A DNA stretch of 43,574 nucleotides from Stenotrophomonas sp. PS02289 (GCF_029960115.1 NZ_JASCOZ010000021.1:1-43574), one strand, 5' to 3'. Positions 26,332 through 36,865 are shown, counted from the first letter of the stretch. The notes: generated by a model from the sequence alone, not told the origin. Numbers and translations: made by a program.

Positions 26332-26834
26332 GCCGCCGTCGCCCGTTGTTCCGCCGCCTGATTCCCTCGCCGATGCTGAGCGTGACCGTGCTCGCATTCT
26401 GGGTGCTGATGTCCGACAGCTTCACCTTGGGACAGATCCTGCTCGGCATGGTGCTGGGCGTAGTGGTGCCGTTGTTCGCGGCGCGCCTGGACCGCGAGTT
26501 CGCCCGGATCGGATCACTGCGCCCCATTCCCAAGCTGCTGTGCGTGACCCTGTGGGACATCCTGATCTCCAACATCCGCGTGGCGATCCAGGTGCTGGGG
26601 CCGGAGCGTCGCATCCATCCCGGCTTCATCTGGCTGCCGCTGGACATCGCCAACATCCATGGCATTGCCGCGCTGACCAGCATGATCACGTTGACGCCCG
26701 GCACGGTGTCGGCGGCGCTGTCGGACGACCGCCGTTACCTGCTGGTGCACGTGCTGCACCTGGATGACCCGGACGAACTGATCCGGCAGATCAAGACCCG
26801 TTACGAAGCCCCGCTGATGGAGATCTTCCCATGA
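26328..26834 (+). CDS. mnhE: Mrp-type antiporter subunit E
   Basis: 168-residue subunit with two N-terminal membrane segments (about 15-35 and 36-55) and the conserved cytoplasmic part HPGFIWLPLDIANIHGIAALTSMITLTPGTVSAALSDDRRYLLVHVLHLDD. Starts at 26328 within mnhD (ATGA overlap) and overlaps mnhF by 4 bases. Confidence 0.94.
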   Translation: MSRRRPLFRRLIPSPMLSVTVLAFWVLMSDSFTLGQILLGMVLGVVVPLFAARLDREFARIGSLRPIPKLLCVTLWDILISNIRVAIQVLGPERRIHPGFIWLPLDIANIHGIAALTSMITLTPGTVSAALSDDRRYLLVHVLHLDDPDELIRQIKTRYEAPLMEIFP

Positions 26835-27115
26835 CCGGATATGTGTTCATCCAGACCACTTTGGTGGTGTGCATGCACGTCGTCGGACTGGCCATGCTGC
26901 TGGCGACCTGGCGTCTACTGCGCGGCCCGACCGTGCCGGACCGCATTCTCGCGCTGGATACCTTGTCGGTGACCGCGATTGCCGAGCTGATGCTGTTCGG
27001 CATGTACCTCAACTCGGCGGTGTATTTCGAGGCGGCACTGGTGATTGCGATGCTTGGCTTTGGCAGCACCGTGGTGCTGAGCAAGTTCGTGCTGCGCCGG
27101 GACATCGTCGAATGA
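26831..27115 (+). CDS. mnhF: Mrp-type antiporter subunit F
   Basis: 94-residue subunit with three hydrophobic segments and the family motif LLRGPTVPDRILALDTLSV followed by YFEAALVIAMLGFGSTVVLSKF. Overlaps mnhE and mnhG by 4 bases each. Confidence 0.94.
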   Translation: MTGYVFIQTTLVVCMHVVGLAMLLATWRLLRGPTVPDRILALDTLSVTAIAELMLFGMYLNSAVYFEAALVIAMLGFGSTVVLSKFVLRRDIVE

Positions 27116-27552
27116 TCACCTTCATCCAGATCCTGCTGTCGCTGCTGCTGCTGTTTGGCTGCTTCTTCATCCTGGTCGGCGCACTGGGACTGGTGAAACT
27201 GTCCACGTTCTTCAAGCGCCTGCACGCGCCGACCAAGGCCAGCACGCTGGGCGTGGGCTGCGTGCTGGCCGGCTCGGTGGCGTATCACATCTTCCTGGGT
27301 GAAGATCCGCAGCCGCGTGAGCTGTTGATTACCGCCTTCCTGTTCATCACCGCGCCGATCAGCGCACACATGATGGCCAAGGCAGCGCTGTCGCTGATGA
27401 TGGAGAAGCGCCCGAGCCTGCCGGGCAATGACAAGGCCGAAGAAGAACAGTTGCCGCCCCCGCAGCCGCGCCAGGTGACCGATGGGCGCCCATCCGAGGA
27501 ACGCGTCGCCACGCGCCCGGATCCATCCGCCCCCCCGGAACAAAGGCTCTGA
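27112..27552 (+). CDS. mnhG: Mrp-type antiporter subunit G
   Basis: 146-residue last subunit, with three hydrophobic helices and the family segment GALGLVKLSTFFKRLHAPTKASTLGVG, then ITAPISAHMMAKAA. After about residue 100 it has a charged, Pro-rich tail (EEEQLPPPQPRQV to the C terminus) longer than I expect for the family; its role is unknown. Start ATG 27112 overlaps the mnhF stop. Confidence 0.93.
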   Translation: MITFIQILLSLLLLFGCFFILVGALGLVKLSTFFKRLHAPTKASTLGVGCVLAGSVAYHIFLGEDPQPRELLITAFLFITAPISAHMMAKAALSLMMEKRPSLPGNDKAEEEQLPPPQPRQVTDGRPSEERVATRPDPSAPPEQRL

Positions 27553-27559
27553 TGCGTCC

Positions 27560-27626
27560 GTAGCGCCACGCCCTGCGTGGCTGCGACCAAGTCAGGCACC
27601 GCGAAGCCACGCAAGGCGTGGCTCTA
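27560..27626. repeat. Inward-facing pair of GTAG palindromes (SMAG dimer)
   Basis: A plus-strand GTAG element from 27560 (stem GCCACG/CGTGGC) and a minus-strand GTAG element ending at 27626 (stem GCCACGC/GCGTGGC) are 20 bp apart and share stem sequence. As a unit they can fold into two small hairpins or one long one. They lie between the convergent mnhG and exchanger genes, so they may act as a bidirectional transcript end. Confidence 0.7.
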
Positions 27627-27631
27627 CGGAT

Positions 27632-28585
27632 TCACCCGGCGATCAACGCCAGCTCCAGCACCACCCAGCCCACAAACGCCACCAGCAGAATCCCGCCCTC
27701 GCGCCGGCTCACGGTGAGGTCCCCACGCAGCATCGGGTACAGCACCAGCACGAAGGCGATCGCCGCGGGCAGTTCCAGCTTCACGAACGACTCCGGCAGC
27801 GCAATCGGTCGCAGTGCGGCCATGCCGCCCACCACCACCAGCAGGTTGAACAGGCTGGAACCGATCACATGGCCGAGCACCATGTCACCCTGCCCCCGCC
27901 GCGCGGCGGCGATGGCCGCCGCCACCTCCGGCAACGCGGTGCCGATGGCCACCGGCAGCAGGCCCACCAGCAGCGGTGACCAGCCCAGCCCCGCACCCAG
28001 CACCGGCGCAGCGTCGACGATCCAGCGCGCGCCGTAGTACAGCGCCACGCCCGCAAACAGCACGCGTAATCCATTGAGCAGCAGCCCGGTGCGGGTCATC
28101 GCATAACCGGCGATGGCCTCGCGCACCGGTTCGGTCTCGCGCCGGGAAGCGCGCAGCAGGAAGACCAGCACGCCGACGAAGCCGAGCAGCAGCACGCCGC
28201 CTTCCCAGCGCGCGATGACCCCATCCAGTCCGAACACGATCAGGGCCAGGCCCGCCACGGCCAGCAGTACCAGCAAGGGGGACAGCAGGCGCGCGCGAAC
28301 CAGCAGCGGTGCCGCCAGCGCGGCCAAGCCCAGGGTCAGGCCGATGTTGACGATGTTGCTGCCCACCGCATTGCCGAGCGCAAGGTCTTCCGCTCCCACC
28401 ACGATCGCGCGCACGTTGACCACCAGCTCCGGCAATGACGTGCCGAACGCCACCAGCAGCAGACCGGCCACGAAGGGCGACGCGCCAAAGCGCTGGGCCA
28501 GTCCGGAGGCGGCCTTGACGATGGAATCTCCCCCCAGTGCCAGCAGCACCAGGCCCAGTACGAACCAGACGGCAGCAGCGACCAT
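27632..28585 (-). CDS. Ca2+/Na+ antiporter, CaCA family (YrbG-like)
   Basis: 317-residue membrane exchanger with the two inverted alpha repeats typical of CaCA proteins: AGLLLVAFGTSLPELVVNVRA (about 40-60) followed by ALGNAVGSNIVNIGLTLGL, and VGLLPVAIGTALPEVAAAIAA followed by VLGHVIGSSLFNLLVVVG. About ten hydrophobic segments. ATG 28585 has a strong GGGGAGG site 5 bases upstream, better than the in-frame start at 28627. Likely exports Ca2+ in exchange for Na+ or H+. Confidence 0.92.
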   Translation of the reverse strand: MVAAAVWFVLGLVLLALGGDSIVKAASGLAQRFGASPFVAGLLLVAFGTSLPELVVNVRAIVVGAEDLALGNAVGSNIVNIGLTLGLAALAAPLLVRARLLSPLLVLLAVAGLALIVFGLDGVIARWEGGVLLLGFVGVLVFLLRASRRETEPVREAIAGYAMTRTGLLLNGLRVLFAGVALYYGARWIVDAAPVLGAGLGWSPLLVGLLPVAIGTALPEVAAAIAAARRGQGDMVLGHVIGSSLFNLLVVVGGMAALRPIALPESFVKLELPAAIAFVLVLYPMLRGDLTVSRREGGILLVAFVGWVVLELALIAG

Positions 28586-28663
28586 TGGTGCCTCCCCATG
28601 ATGCCGGGCATGGCCCGGCGTTCCCATGTGCCCGGACGGGCACCTTCCGGCGACTACGCTACC

Positions 28664-29275
28664 TCAACTGCAGCCTTCCACGTAGTCCACCTGCGGGGCC
28701 CGACCCACCCGCCACGCGGTGACCGTGCCGTTGCCCCCGATCTCGAAGTTCAGGATCGCCCCACCCTCGCTCGCCGGCCGCACCCGCAGGTTGTGGCCGT
28801 TCTGCTCGTACTTGTGCGGGGTCAGGTCGGCGCGTTCGGGATACAGCGCCTGCAGTTCGCCCAGGGTCATACCAACCTTGCCGCCACCGGGCGCGGTGGT
28901 GCGGTCGTTGCGCACGTCGTAGCGGACCAGCTTGCGGCCTTCGATCATGAAGATCACATCATCGGCCTGCACGCCCTGCGGGCGCAGCGCATGGCAGTCG
29001 TCATCCGGCACGTCACCCTGCAGCGGCTCGTTCCACGCGGTTTTGAGCGCGTCCAGCGATGCGCCGAGAGTGGCCGCCCCGTAGCCGTCCAGACGCGCAG
29101 GGCCGCCGCCCGTCGTCGCGCCCTCCTGTGTCGTGGGCATCGGTGCCGGTGCGGCCGGCTCACCGGCGGCGGCGGGACGTGCTTCGTCGGCGGGGACCAC
29201 CGCCGGTGGCCGCCGATCGCAGGCGGCCAGGGACAACGCGATACCGATGACCAGAACGCCTCCCAGCTGTTTCAT
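28664..29275 (-). CDS. Predicted lipoprotein of unknown function
   Basis: 203-residue predicted lipoprotein: signal peptide MKQLGGVLVIGIALSLAAC with acylated C19, then an Ala/Pro-rich linker (about 20-65) and a globular domain (about 70-203) with GYGAATLGASLDALKTAW, DDCHALRP, VIFMIEGRKLVRYDV and KVGMTLGELQALYPERADLTPHKYEQNGHNLRVRP. The DDCHALRP and IEGRKLVRYDV pattern resembles small secreted lectin/hydrolase-associated domains of Xanthomonadaceae, but I cannot name the family. ATG 29275 has GGAGGAGG upstream. Confidence 0.8.
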   Translation of the reverse strand: MKQLGGVLVIGIALSLAACDRRPPAVVPADEARPAAAGEPAAPAPMPTTQEGATTGGGPARLDGYGAATLGASLDALKTAWNEPLQGDVPDDDCHALRPQGVQADDVIFMIEGRKLVRYDVRNDRTTAPGGGKVGMTLGELQALYPERADLTPHKYEQNGHNLRVRPASEGGAILNFEIGGNGTVTAWRVGRAPQVDYVEGCS

Positions 29276-29409
29276 GAGCTCACCTCCTCCAGTCAGTGCG
29301 GGCAGCGTAGCTCGCCCGGCGTGCAGCCCATGCATGCGGGCAGCGACTGTCATCACGGTTTCACCTCGCCCGTTCAGGCTCGGCGTGCACCGCCTCGACC
29401 CCTCTCCCC

Positions 29410-29922
29410 ATGCAACCGCGCAAGACCGACCTCGCCCGCGACGCCCTGCAGGCTCACCGCGCGCCGCTGGACATGCGCCAGCGGCGGCTGCTGATCATGT
29501 GTGACGGCGAGCGTGACATCGCCCAGCTCACCGCCCTGATCGGGCCAGAAGCCCCGGCGATGGTGATCCAGTTGATCCAGGCCGGGTATCTGGTGTCTGC
29601 GCCTGAACCGGCGGTCGCGGCCGTGCCCGCCGCGGCGGCAGCGACGGCTCCCGCCACGCCCGAGCCGGCACCGGAACGCCGCCGCTCATTGGTGGCCGCG
29701 CGGATCTATCTGCTGGGGATTCTGGAACTTCAGCGCAATCCGCAGGCCGCTGCGTTGTACCGCGACCTGCAACTGGCGCGCGCCGAGCCGGATGTGGTCG
29801 CCCGTCTGCGCGCCGCGTTGGACGCGTTGCCGGGCATGACCTCCGAAGGCTACTCGCAGCGGGTGCGGCAGCGCGTGCTGGAGGCGCTGCCGCTGGAGCA
29901 TTGCGAGGCGGTCACGCCTTGA
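29410..29922 (+). CDS. Hypothetical protein with helical N-domain
   Basis: 170-residue cytoplasmic protein: a helical N-terminal domain (about 1-62, with [25 protein letters not shown], suggestive of a winged-helix fold), an Ala/Pro linker (63-92) and a helical C-terminal part (93-170). I recall similar Xanthomonadaceae proteins annotated as hypothetical. Start ATG 29410. Its 3' end overlaps the convergent hmgA 3' end by 11 bp. Confidence 0.75.
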   Translation: MQPRKTDLARDALQAHRAPLDMRQRRLLIMCDGERDIAQLTALIGPEAPAMVIQLIQAGYLVSAPEPAVAAVPAAAAATAPATPEPAPERRRSLVAARIYLLGILELQRNPQAAALYRDLQLARAEPDVVARLRAALDALPGMTSEGYSQRVRQRVLEALPLEHCEAVTP

Positions 29923-31213
29923 AATGCTTCTTCAACCCCTGCCAGCACTGCTGGTAACCGCGCTGGCGGTGCGCGGCCTCCATGGCCTGCGCAATCGGGC
30001 GGATCACGCCGCGCGTTTCGAACATGAAAGCCATGGTGTCCTTGATCACGTCCGGCCGGCTCAGATCTGCCGCCGAGGCCTTCTCAAACGTGGCCGCGTC
30101 CGGCCCATGCCCGCTCATGCAGTTGTGCAGCGACGCGCCGCCGGGGACGAAGCCCTCGGCCTTGGCGTCATAGGCACCGTGAATCAGGCCCATGAACTCG
30201 CTGGCGATGTTGCGGTGGAACCACGGTGGGCGGAACGTATCCTGCGCCACCAGCCAACGCGGCGGGAAGATCGCAAAGTCCATGTTGCTGGTGCCTGCGG
30301 TGTCGCTGGGCGAATGCAGCACCAGGAAGATCGACGGGTCCGGATGATCGTGGCTGATCGAACCGATGGTGTTGAAACGGCGCAGGTCATAGCGGTACGG
30401 CGCGTAGTTGCCATGCCAGGCGACCACGTCCAACGGCGAATGGTCGATGTCGGCGCGCCACAGCTGGCCCTGGAACTTGGCGATCAGTTCAAACGCCCCT
30501 TCCACGTCTTCAAATGCGGCATGCGGCGTTTCGAAATCGCGGGGGTTGGCCAGGCCGTTCGAGCCGATCGGCCCCAGGTCCGGCAGCTTCAGCAGCGCGC
30601 CGAAGTTTTCGCAGACGTAACCGCGCGCTTCACCGTCGGGCAGCTCCACCCGGAAGCGCACGCCACGCGGCATCACCGCGATCTGCTGCGGTTCGATCTC
30701 GATCACGCCGAACTCGCTGAGCAGGCGCAACCGGCCCAGCTGCGGCACGATCAGCAGTTCGCCGTCGGCGTTGTAGAAGTAGCGCCCCTGCATGTCCGCA
30801 TTGGCGGCATACAGGTGGATGCCCACGCCATGATGGGCATCGGGTGCGCCATTGCCGCCCATGGTGTACAGCCCGTCGACGAAGTCGGTCGGCGTGGTCG
30901 GCAACGGCAGCGGGTCCCAGCGCAGCTGGTTGGGTGACGCCGCGCCGTGCGCGAAGTCGCTGTGCAGATGCGGCTGCGCGTACGGGACGAATTCGCCGTG
31001 GGTCACCGCCGGACGGATCCGGTAGACCCAGCTGCGGCGGTTGCTGCCGCGCGGCGCGGTGAACGCGGTGCCCGACAGCTGTTCGGCATACAGCCCCCGC
31101 GCCACGCGTTGCGGTGAGTTGCGCCCAACCGGAAGGGTATCCGGCAGGGCTTCGCTCGCGAATTCGTTGCCGAAACCGGTTTGATAGCCGCGTGAAGCGA
31201 TGGACGGGGACAT
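29912..31213 (-). CDS. hmgA: Homogentisate 1,2-dioxygenase
   Basis: Opens the aromatic ring of homogentisate to maleylacetoacetate in tyrosine and phenylalanine breakdown. The 433-residue product begins with [14 protein letters not shown], has the conserved [14 protein letters not shown] and [17 protein letters not shown], and carries Fe2+ ligands in [18 protein letters not shown] (His and Glu) and NCMSGHGPD (His). ATG 31213 has GGAG 7 bases upstream. Follows hppD by 13 bp, so both are read from the hppD promoter. The next enzymes, maleylacetoacetate isomerase and fumarylacetoacetase, are not in the window. Confidence 0.97.
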   Translation of the reverse strand: MSPSIASRGYQTGFGNEFASEALPDTLPVGRNSPQRVARGLYAEQLSGTAFTAPRGSNRRSWVYRIRPAVTHGEFVPYAQPHLHSDFAHGAASPNQLRWDPLPLPTTPTDFVDGLYTMGGNGAPDAHHGVGIHLYAANADMQGRYFYNADGELLIVPQLGRLRLLSEFGVIEIEPQQIAVMPRGVRFRVELPDGEARGYVCENFGALLKLPDLGPIGSNGLANPRDFETPHAAFEDVEGAFELIAKFQGQLWRADIDHSPLDVVAWHGNYAPYRYDLRRFNTIGSISHDHPDPSIFLVLHSPSDTAGTSNMDFAIFPPRWLVAQDTFRPPWFHRNIASEFMGLIHGAYDAKAEGFVPGGASLHNCMSGHGPDAATFEKASAADLSRPDVIKDTMAFMFETRGVIRPIAQAMEAAHRQRGYQQCWQGLKKHFKA

Positions 31214-31226
31214 GATCGGGCTCCGG

Positions 31227-32342
31227 TTACAGTACGCCGCGCTTGATCTGGTCGCGCTCGATGCTTTCGAACAGCGCGGTGAAGTTGCCTTCGCCGAAGC
31301 CTTCGTTGCCCTTGCGCTGGATGATCTCGAAGAAGATCGGGCCGATGCAGTTCTGGGTGAAGATCTGCAGCAGCTTGCGCTGCTTGGTTTCCGGATCGGC
31401 GTCGATCAGGATCTTGTTCTTCGCCAGACGGGCCACGTCTTCGCCGTGGTTGGGCACGCGCTGGTCGATCACATCGAAATAGGTTTCGGGCGTGTCGAGG
31501 AATTCCACGCCCTGGGCGCGCATGGCCTCCACGGTGTCGTAGATGTTCTCGGTGAAGCAGGCGATGTGCTGGATACCTTCACCCTTGTAGGCATCGAGGT
31601 ATTCGTTGATCTGGCTCTTCGGGTCGGACGACTCGTTCAGCGGAATGCGCACGATGCCATCCGGGGCGGTCATCGCCTTGGACACCAGGCCGGTTTTCAG
31701 GCCCTTGATGTCGAAGTAGCGGATCTCGCGGAAGTTGAACAGACGCTCGTAGTAATCCGACCACTGCTGCATGTTGCCGAAGTACAGGTTGTGGGTCAGG
31801 TGGTCGATGAAGGTCAGCCCGAAGCCAACCGGATGCTGATCCACGCCCTCGATCGGCGCGTAGTCGGTGTCGAACATACTGCCGTTGGCACCGTAACGGT
31901 CCACCAGGTAGAGCATGCAGTCGCCGATGCCCTTGATGACCGGTGCCGGCACCGCCTTGGACTCCGGCTTGAAGTCGATGGCTTCGGCCCCGTTGCCCAG
32001 CGCCATCTGGAACACCTGCTCACCCGGCTTCTGGAAGCGGATGGCGAAACCGCAGGCGCAGGGGCCATGCTTGGCGGCGAAGTCGGCGGCGAACGAGTCC
32101 GGGTCTTCGTTGACCAGGAAGTTCACGTCGCCCTGGCGGTACACCGTGATGGCGCGCTGCTTGTGGCGCAGCACCGCGGTGAAGCCCATCTTGCGGAAAT
32201 AGTCATGCAGCTCGGCACCACGTCCTGCGGGCGCTGCGAATTCAACGAACTCGAAACCGTCGATTCCCATCGGGTTTTCGAAGGTGGTCACCTGCATGCC
32301 CGGGTTGGGGGCGTGAGTGGCGGTGCTGGGCTGGCTGCTCAT
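31227..32342 (-). CDS. hppD: 4-hydroxyphenylpyruvate dioxygenase
   Basis: Converts 4-hydroxyphenylpyruvate to homogentisate. The 371-residue product has two vicinal-oxygen-chelate domains (about 15-150 and 165-340). Fe2+ ligands are the His of [12 protein letters not shown], the His of GIQHIACFT and the Glu of [24 protein letters not shown] 32342 gives [15 protein letters not shown], with GGAG about 8 bases upstream. First gene of the hppD-hmgA operon, divergent from the MarR gene. High levels of this enzyme relative to hmgA can yield brown melanin-like pigment. Confidence 0.97.
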   Translation of the reverse strand: MSSQPSTATHAPNPGMQVTTFENPMGIDGFEFVEFAAPAGRGAELHDYFRKMGFTAVLRHKQRAITVYRQGDVNFLVNEDPDSFAADFAAKHGPCACGFAIRFQKPGEQVFQMALGNGAEAIDFKPESKAVPAPVIKGIGDCMLYLVDRYGANGSMFDTDYAPIEGVDQHPVGFGLTFIDHLTHNLYFGNMQQWSDYYERLFNFREIRYFDIKGLKTGLVSKAMTAPDGIVRIPLNESSDPKSQINEYLDAYKGEGIQHIACFTENIYDTVEAMRAQGVEFLDTPETYFDVIDQRVPNHGEDVARLAKNKILIDADPETKQRKLLQIFTQNCIGPIFFEIIQRKGNEGFGEGNFTALFESIERDQIKRGVL

Positions 32343-32430
32343 GACGTGGCTCCAAAACTGGCCCCCCTCTGAAAAAACCAGATGACGGGCGGAAGGCAGA
32401 CCCGCGAGAATGCGGAGTCCGGAATGAAGG

Positions 32431-32459
32431 TTTATAGTTTCATATGAAACCACCATCAA
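32431..32459 (-). promoter_or_regulatory. hppD promoter with palindromic operator in its spacer
   Basis: On the minus strand, -35 TTGATG (32454-32459) and -10 TATAAA (32431-32436) are separated by exactly 17 bp. The spacer contains the perfect 14-bp palindrome GTTTCATATGAAAC (32437-32450). The palindrome is a natural site for the dimeric MarR-type regulator encoded next door on the opposite strand; binding there would block RNA polymerase. Start site and repression are inferred, not shown. Confidence 0.7.
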
Positions 32460-32472
32460 GGTGCACTGCAGC

Positions 32473-32964
32473 ATGAATCCGCCCGATCCCGCCAGCCAGC
32501 GCATCCGCGCCTCGCACGCCCTGCTCGACCTGGAGCAGTTCCTGCCTTATCGGCTCAGCGTCCTGTCCAACCGGGTCAGTGGCAACATCGCCAAGCTGTA
32601 CGGCGACCGCTACGGGCTGGCGATCCCGGAATGGCGGGTGATCACCATCCTGGCGCTCTACCCGGGTTCCTCGGCCAGCGAGGTCTCCGACCGGACGGCG
32701 ATGGACAAGGTCGCGGTCAGCCGCGCCGTGGCCAGACTGCTGGAGCGGGGCTTCATCAAACGTGAAACCCACGGCGACGACCGCCGCCGGTCGGTGCTGG
32801 CGCTTTCCGCGGCCGGTTTCGAGGTGTACGAGACCATCGCCCCGCTGGTGATCGAGATCACCCGCAAGCTGATGTCGGTGCTCAGCGAAGAGGAGGAGCA
32901 GCTGCTGGAGAAGCTGATCCTGCGGTTGGCCGGGGACGGCCTGCAGCGGATGGATGAGGGTTGA
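32473..32964 (+). CDS. MarR-family transcriptional regulator (probable tyrosine-catabolism repressor)
   Basis: 163-residue winged-helix regulator. The MarR core is clear: ALLDLEQFLPYRLSVLSNRVSGNIAK (dimer helices), WRVITILALYPGSSASEVSDRTAMDKVAVSRAVARLLERGFIKRETHGDDRRRSVLALSAAGFEVYE (recognition helix and wing). ATG 32473 is preferred over the GTG at 32461. Divergent from hppD, with a perfect palindrome between them, so it probably represses hppD-hmgA until an aromatic ligand is present. Confidence 0.9.
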   Translation: MNPPDPASQRIRASHALLDLEQFLPYRLSVLSNRVSGNIAKLYGDRYGLAIPEWRVITILALYPGSSASEVSDRTAMDKVAVSRAVARLLERGFIKRETHGDDRRRSVLALSAAGFEVYETIAPLVIEITRKLMSVLSEEEEQLLEKLILRLAGDGLQRMDEG

Positions 32965-32967
32965 TCG

Positions 32968-32992
32968 GTAGGTGACGACCGTTTGTCGTCAC
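32968..32992 (+). repeat. GTAG-headed palindrome (SMAG-type element)
   Basis: GTAG head and perfect 8-bp stem GTGACGAC/GTCGTCAC, closely related to the plus-strand element at 5025-5049. It lies 3 bp after the MarR stop and 4 bp before the end of the convergent membrane-protein gene, filling the whole gap. Confidence 0.7.
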
Positions 32993-32996
32993 CCCA

Positions 32997-34139
32997 TCAC
33001 CTCAGATGCTTCTTCCGCGCGTGCACCCACGGTGCCGCCAGTGCCCCGATCGCGCCGGCGGCCAGGCCCAGTGAGGCCGCCACAGCGGCGGCCTCGACCG
33101 CATTGGGCAGGGCCAGTGCGGCGATCACCAGGATGGCCGACGGCAGGCCGATGAAGGTCGCCATGAAGTAGCGCCAGCGCGGCACCCAGGTGCCGACCTG
33201 GAGCAGGCTCACCGGCATCCAGGTTTCGCCGGAGGCGTCTTCGGCCACCTTGGCGGCGGTCTTGACCAGGTCCACCTCCACCGGCCCCTTGCCCTGGCGG
33301 ACGGTGGCCAGCATCTGCGCCACCTCCTCCACTGGCGGATACGACGCGGGCCAGAGGGTCGGCGCGGGAACGCCATAAGCGGTCAGCAGCGGCACGCTCA
33401 GCCACGGGGCCAGCAGCGGGCGCAGCTTGCGCCGACCCAGCACGCACCAGACCTGCGCAGTGCCGTGCGCCACCACGCTGTACAGCGCCAGCTCGCCCGG
33501 CTCCGGGTAGGGCAGCACATGCACGCGCGCGGCCATGCTGTCGTAGCCCATCTGGCGCAGGAAGCCGGGGCGGGTGCGCCCTTCATGCGCCCAGGCCAGT
33601 CCAAGCGCGGCGACCAGATAGGCACCGGCCGGATCCTTGGCCCCAGCACTGGCGCGGTCGTCGCTGGCCAGGAAGAACGCCAGCGACTTGGGTTCGGCCA
33701 CATCGGCGTGTTCCCAGCGGCCGCTGTCGCCAATCACGTGCTTGAGCGGCAAGCGCGCCGGCTGGGTGTCGGCCGCGGCCGTGTTGTGCAGATAGGGCAG
33801 CACCGACAGCATGAAGGCCTGCAGGTCCACGCCACGGTTACCGGAGCCTTGCCACTCGCTGGGCAGCAGGCCGGCCAAGGCCGGATTGCGGGAAAGACGG
33901 TCCAGCTGTGCCTTCTGCTCCACCAGCTTCTGCACGGCCGCCTTGAGCAGCACGTTGTCCGGCACCGAAATCAGCGGGAGACGATAAAGCGTGGAGCCCG
34001 GCGACGGCGCGTCCGCTTCGCTGCCCAGCGCGTCAGGCGCGGAGTGGTCGTCCAGCAGCACCTCCGCCGGCGGCAGCGCAACGCCCGCCACGGCCGCCGC
34101 TGCGGTTTCGGAAACGGTGTCGCTGGTGCCGGGCTGCAT
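32997..34139 (-). CDS. Hypothetical protein with two C-terminal membrane helices
   Basis: 380-residue protein of unknown family. A low-complexity Ala-rich N terminus (1-50) precedes a soluble part (50-310), with YRLPLISVPDNVLLKAAVQKLVEQKAQLDRLSR and GLAWAHEGRTRPGFLRQMGYD, and two hydrophobic helices near the C terminus (FMATFIGLPSAILVIAALAL and VAASLGLAAGAIGALAAPWV). It ends in the basic HARKKHLR. ATG 34139 has GAGGAC upstream. No operon partner. Confidence 0.75.
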   Translation of the reverse strand: MQPGTSDTVSETAAAAVAGVALPPAEVLLDDHSAPDALGSEADAPSPGSTLYRLPLISVPDNVLLKAAVQKLVEQKAQLDRLSRNPALAGLLPSEWQGSGNRGVDLQAFMLSVLPYLHNTAAADTQPARLPLKHVIGDSGRWEHADVAEPKSLAFFLASDDRASAGAKDPAGAYLVAALGLAWAHEGRTRPGFLRQMGYDSMAARVHVLPYPEPGELALYSVVAHGTAQVWCVLGRRKLRPLLAPWLSVPLLTAYGVPAPTLWPASYPPVEEVAQMLATVRQGKGPVEVDLVKTAAKVAEDASGETWMPVSLLQVGTWVPRWRYFMATFIGLPSAILVIAALALPNAVEAAAVAASLGLAAGAIGALAAPWVHARKKHLR

Positions 34140-34302
34140 GCGGAGTCGGTCCTCAAGGGTGCGCCACAGATGGGTGCGGCGTCAGGTCCTTGGGGGTAAC
34201 GGCAGTGCGTGGACGAACTGTAGGGCCGAGCGTTGAAGATGTGACACACCGCGCCCTTTTCATGGCAGTCTGCTGCGTTATCGCAGTGAGCAGGAAGCGC
34301 GT

Positions 34303-34773
34303 GTGTCAAAAAGGATGTCGTGGGTGTGCTGCACCCTGTTGGCTGGACTACTTACCCCAGGATGGGCAATGGCTTTTTCAAAGACGCTGACGCTGTTTTC
34401 CGAAGTCGAAGGCACCGTGGTGATGGACGGACAACCGGTCGCCGGCGTGCAGGTCGAGCAGGAGCATCACTGGCACTGGAAGGACCAGCGCGGCACCGTC
34501 ACGGTGACCACCGATGCGCAGGGCCGCTTCCGCTTTCCCGCCGTAACCGCCACTTCGTGGACCGCCGGGCTGCTGCCACATGAGCCGGTGATCGGCCAGC
34601 GCATCACGCTGCGCTACCAGGGCAAGACGCACAAGGGCTGGGTGATGAGCAAGCGCAACTATGACGCCCAGGGCGAGGTGCCCGGGCGTGCATTGCGGTT
34701 GATCTGCGACCTGGGCGAGGAGCCGGTGGCGCACCCGGAGACGGAGACGTTCGGGGTGTGCCGGTTGGTGTAA
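34303..34773 (+). CDS. Secreted DUF6795-like protein
   Basis: 156-residue exported protein: signal peptide MSKRMSWVCCTLLAGLLTPGWAMA, then a carboxypeptidase-regulatory-like fold, VEGTVVMDGQPVAGVQVEQEHHW, TVTTDAQGRFRFPAVTA, and a C-terminal part with two Cys (CDLGEEP, GVCRLV). GTG 34303 has AGGAAG 6 bases upstream, better placed than the ATG at 34315. Function unknown; the DUF6795 name is from recall of similar proteins. Confidence 0.7.
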   Translation: MSKRMSWVCCTLLAGLLTPGWAMAFSKTLTLFSEVEGTVVMDGQPVAGVQVEQEHHWHWKDQRGTVTVTTDAQGRFRFPAVTATSWTAGLLPHEPVIGQRITLRYQGKTHKGWVMSKRNYDAQGEVPGRALRLICDLGEEPVAHPETETFGVCRLV

Positions 34774-34796
34774 CGCGTCGCTGGCTCAGCGCGAGG

Positions 34797-35357
34797 TTAC
34801 GGTGCCCAGGCCTGTACGAAGGCGAGGAAGCGTTCGCGGTTGTAGCCCTTGGGCTGGCCCTTGTCCGCTTCCAGTTCGCCGGTGAACTGCGAGTGCAGCA
34901 GCTTGCCGTCGGCATCGAGCACGAACAGGTGCGGATAGCCCTTGATCGCCGGGAACTGCGACAGGAAGGCCGCGTTCTCGTTGTCTTCGCTGTAGTTGAC
35001 CTTCATCCACACGTATTTGGCATCAACCAGCGTGCGGACGTCGGCATCCCCTTCGATGAAGGCATCCAGCAAGTGGCACCACGAGCACCACTCGCCGCCC
35101 ACATCGAGCACGATGCGCTTGCCGCTGCGGCGGGCTTCGGCCTGCGCGACCGCCAGGTCGGCGGCCGGGTCACGGGCGGGATCGAAGCGTGTGTTGAGCG
35201 CGGCCACGTCGGCGGCCACCAGTGCGCTGGTTCCAGCGACCGGTGGCTGCGTGGCGGCAGGCGACGGCGCAGCAGCCGGGGCCGGCGGTGAAGACGGCGA
35301 ACAGGCACACAGCAGCCCGGCCATGATCAACGACGAACACCCGATCTTCATGCGCAT
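34797..35357 (-). CDS. Thioredoxin-like lipoprotein (WCxWC motif)
   Basis: 186-residue predicted lipoprotein: lipobox in LLCAC (C19), Ala/Pro linker, then a thioredoxin fold (about 75-186) with the active-site-like C91-S-W-C94 in GEWCSWCHLLDAFI, a cis-Pro region GYPHLFVLDADGK, and LLHSQFTGELE. The WCSWC pattern resembles DUF255/thioredoxin-like proteins and suggests a disulfide reductase or isomerase facing the periplasm. ATG 35357 has GAGG 6 bases upstream. It starts 8 bp after the POT transporter stop, so it is likely cotranscribed with it. Confidence 0.85.
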   Translation of the reverse strand: MRMKIGCSSLIMAGLLCACSPSSPPAPAAAPSPAATQPPVAGTSALVAADVAALNTRFDPARDPAADLAVAQAEARRSGKRIVLDVGGEWCSWCHLLDAFIEGDADVRTLVDAKYVWMKVNYSEDNENAAFLSQFPAIKGYPHLFVLDADGKLLHSQFTGELEADKGQPKGYNRERFLAFVQAWAP

Positions 35358-35365
35358 CGCAGACC

Positions 35366-36865
<1,500 letters not shown>

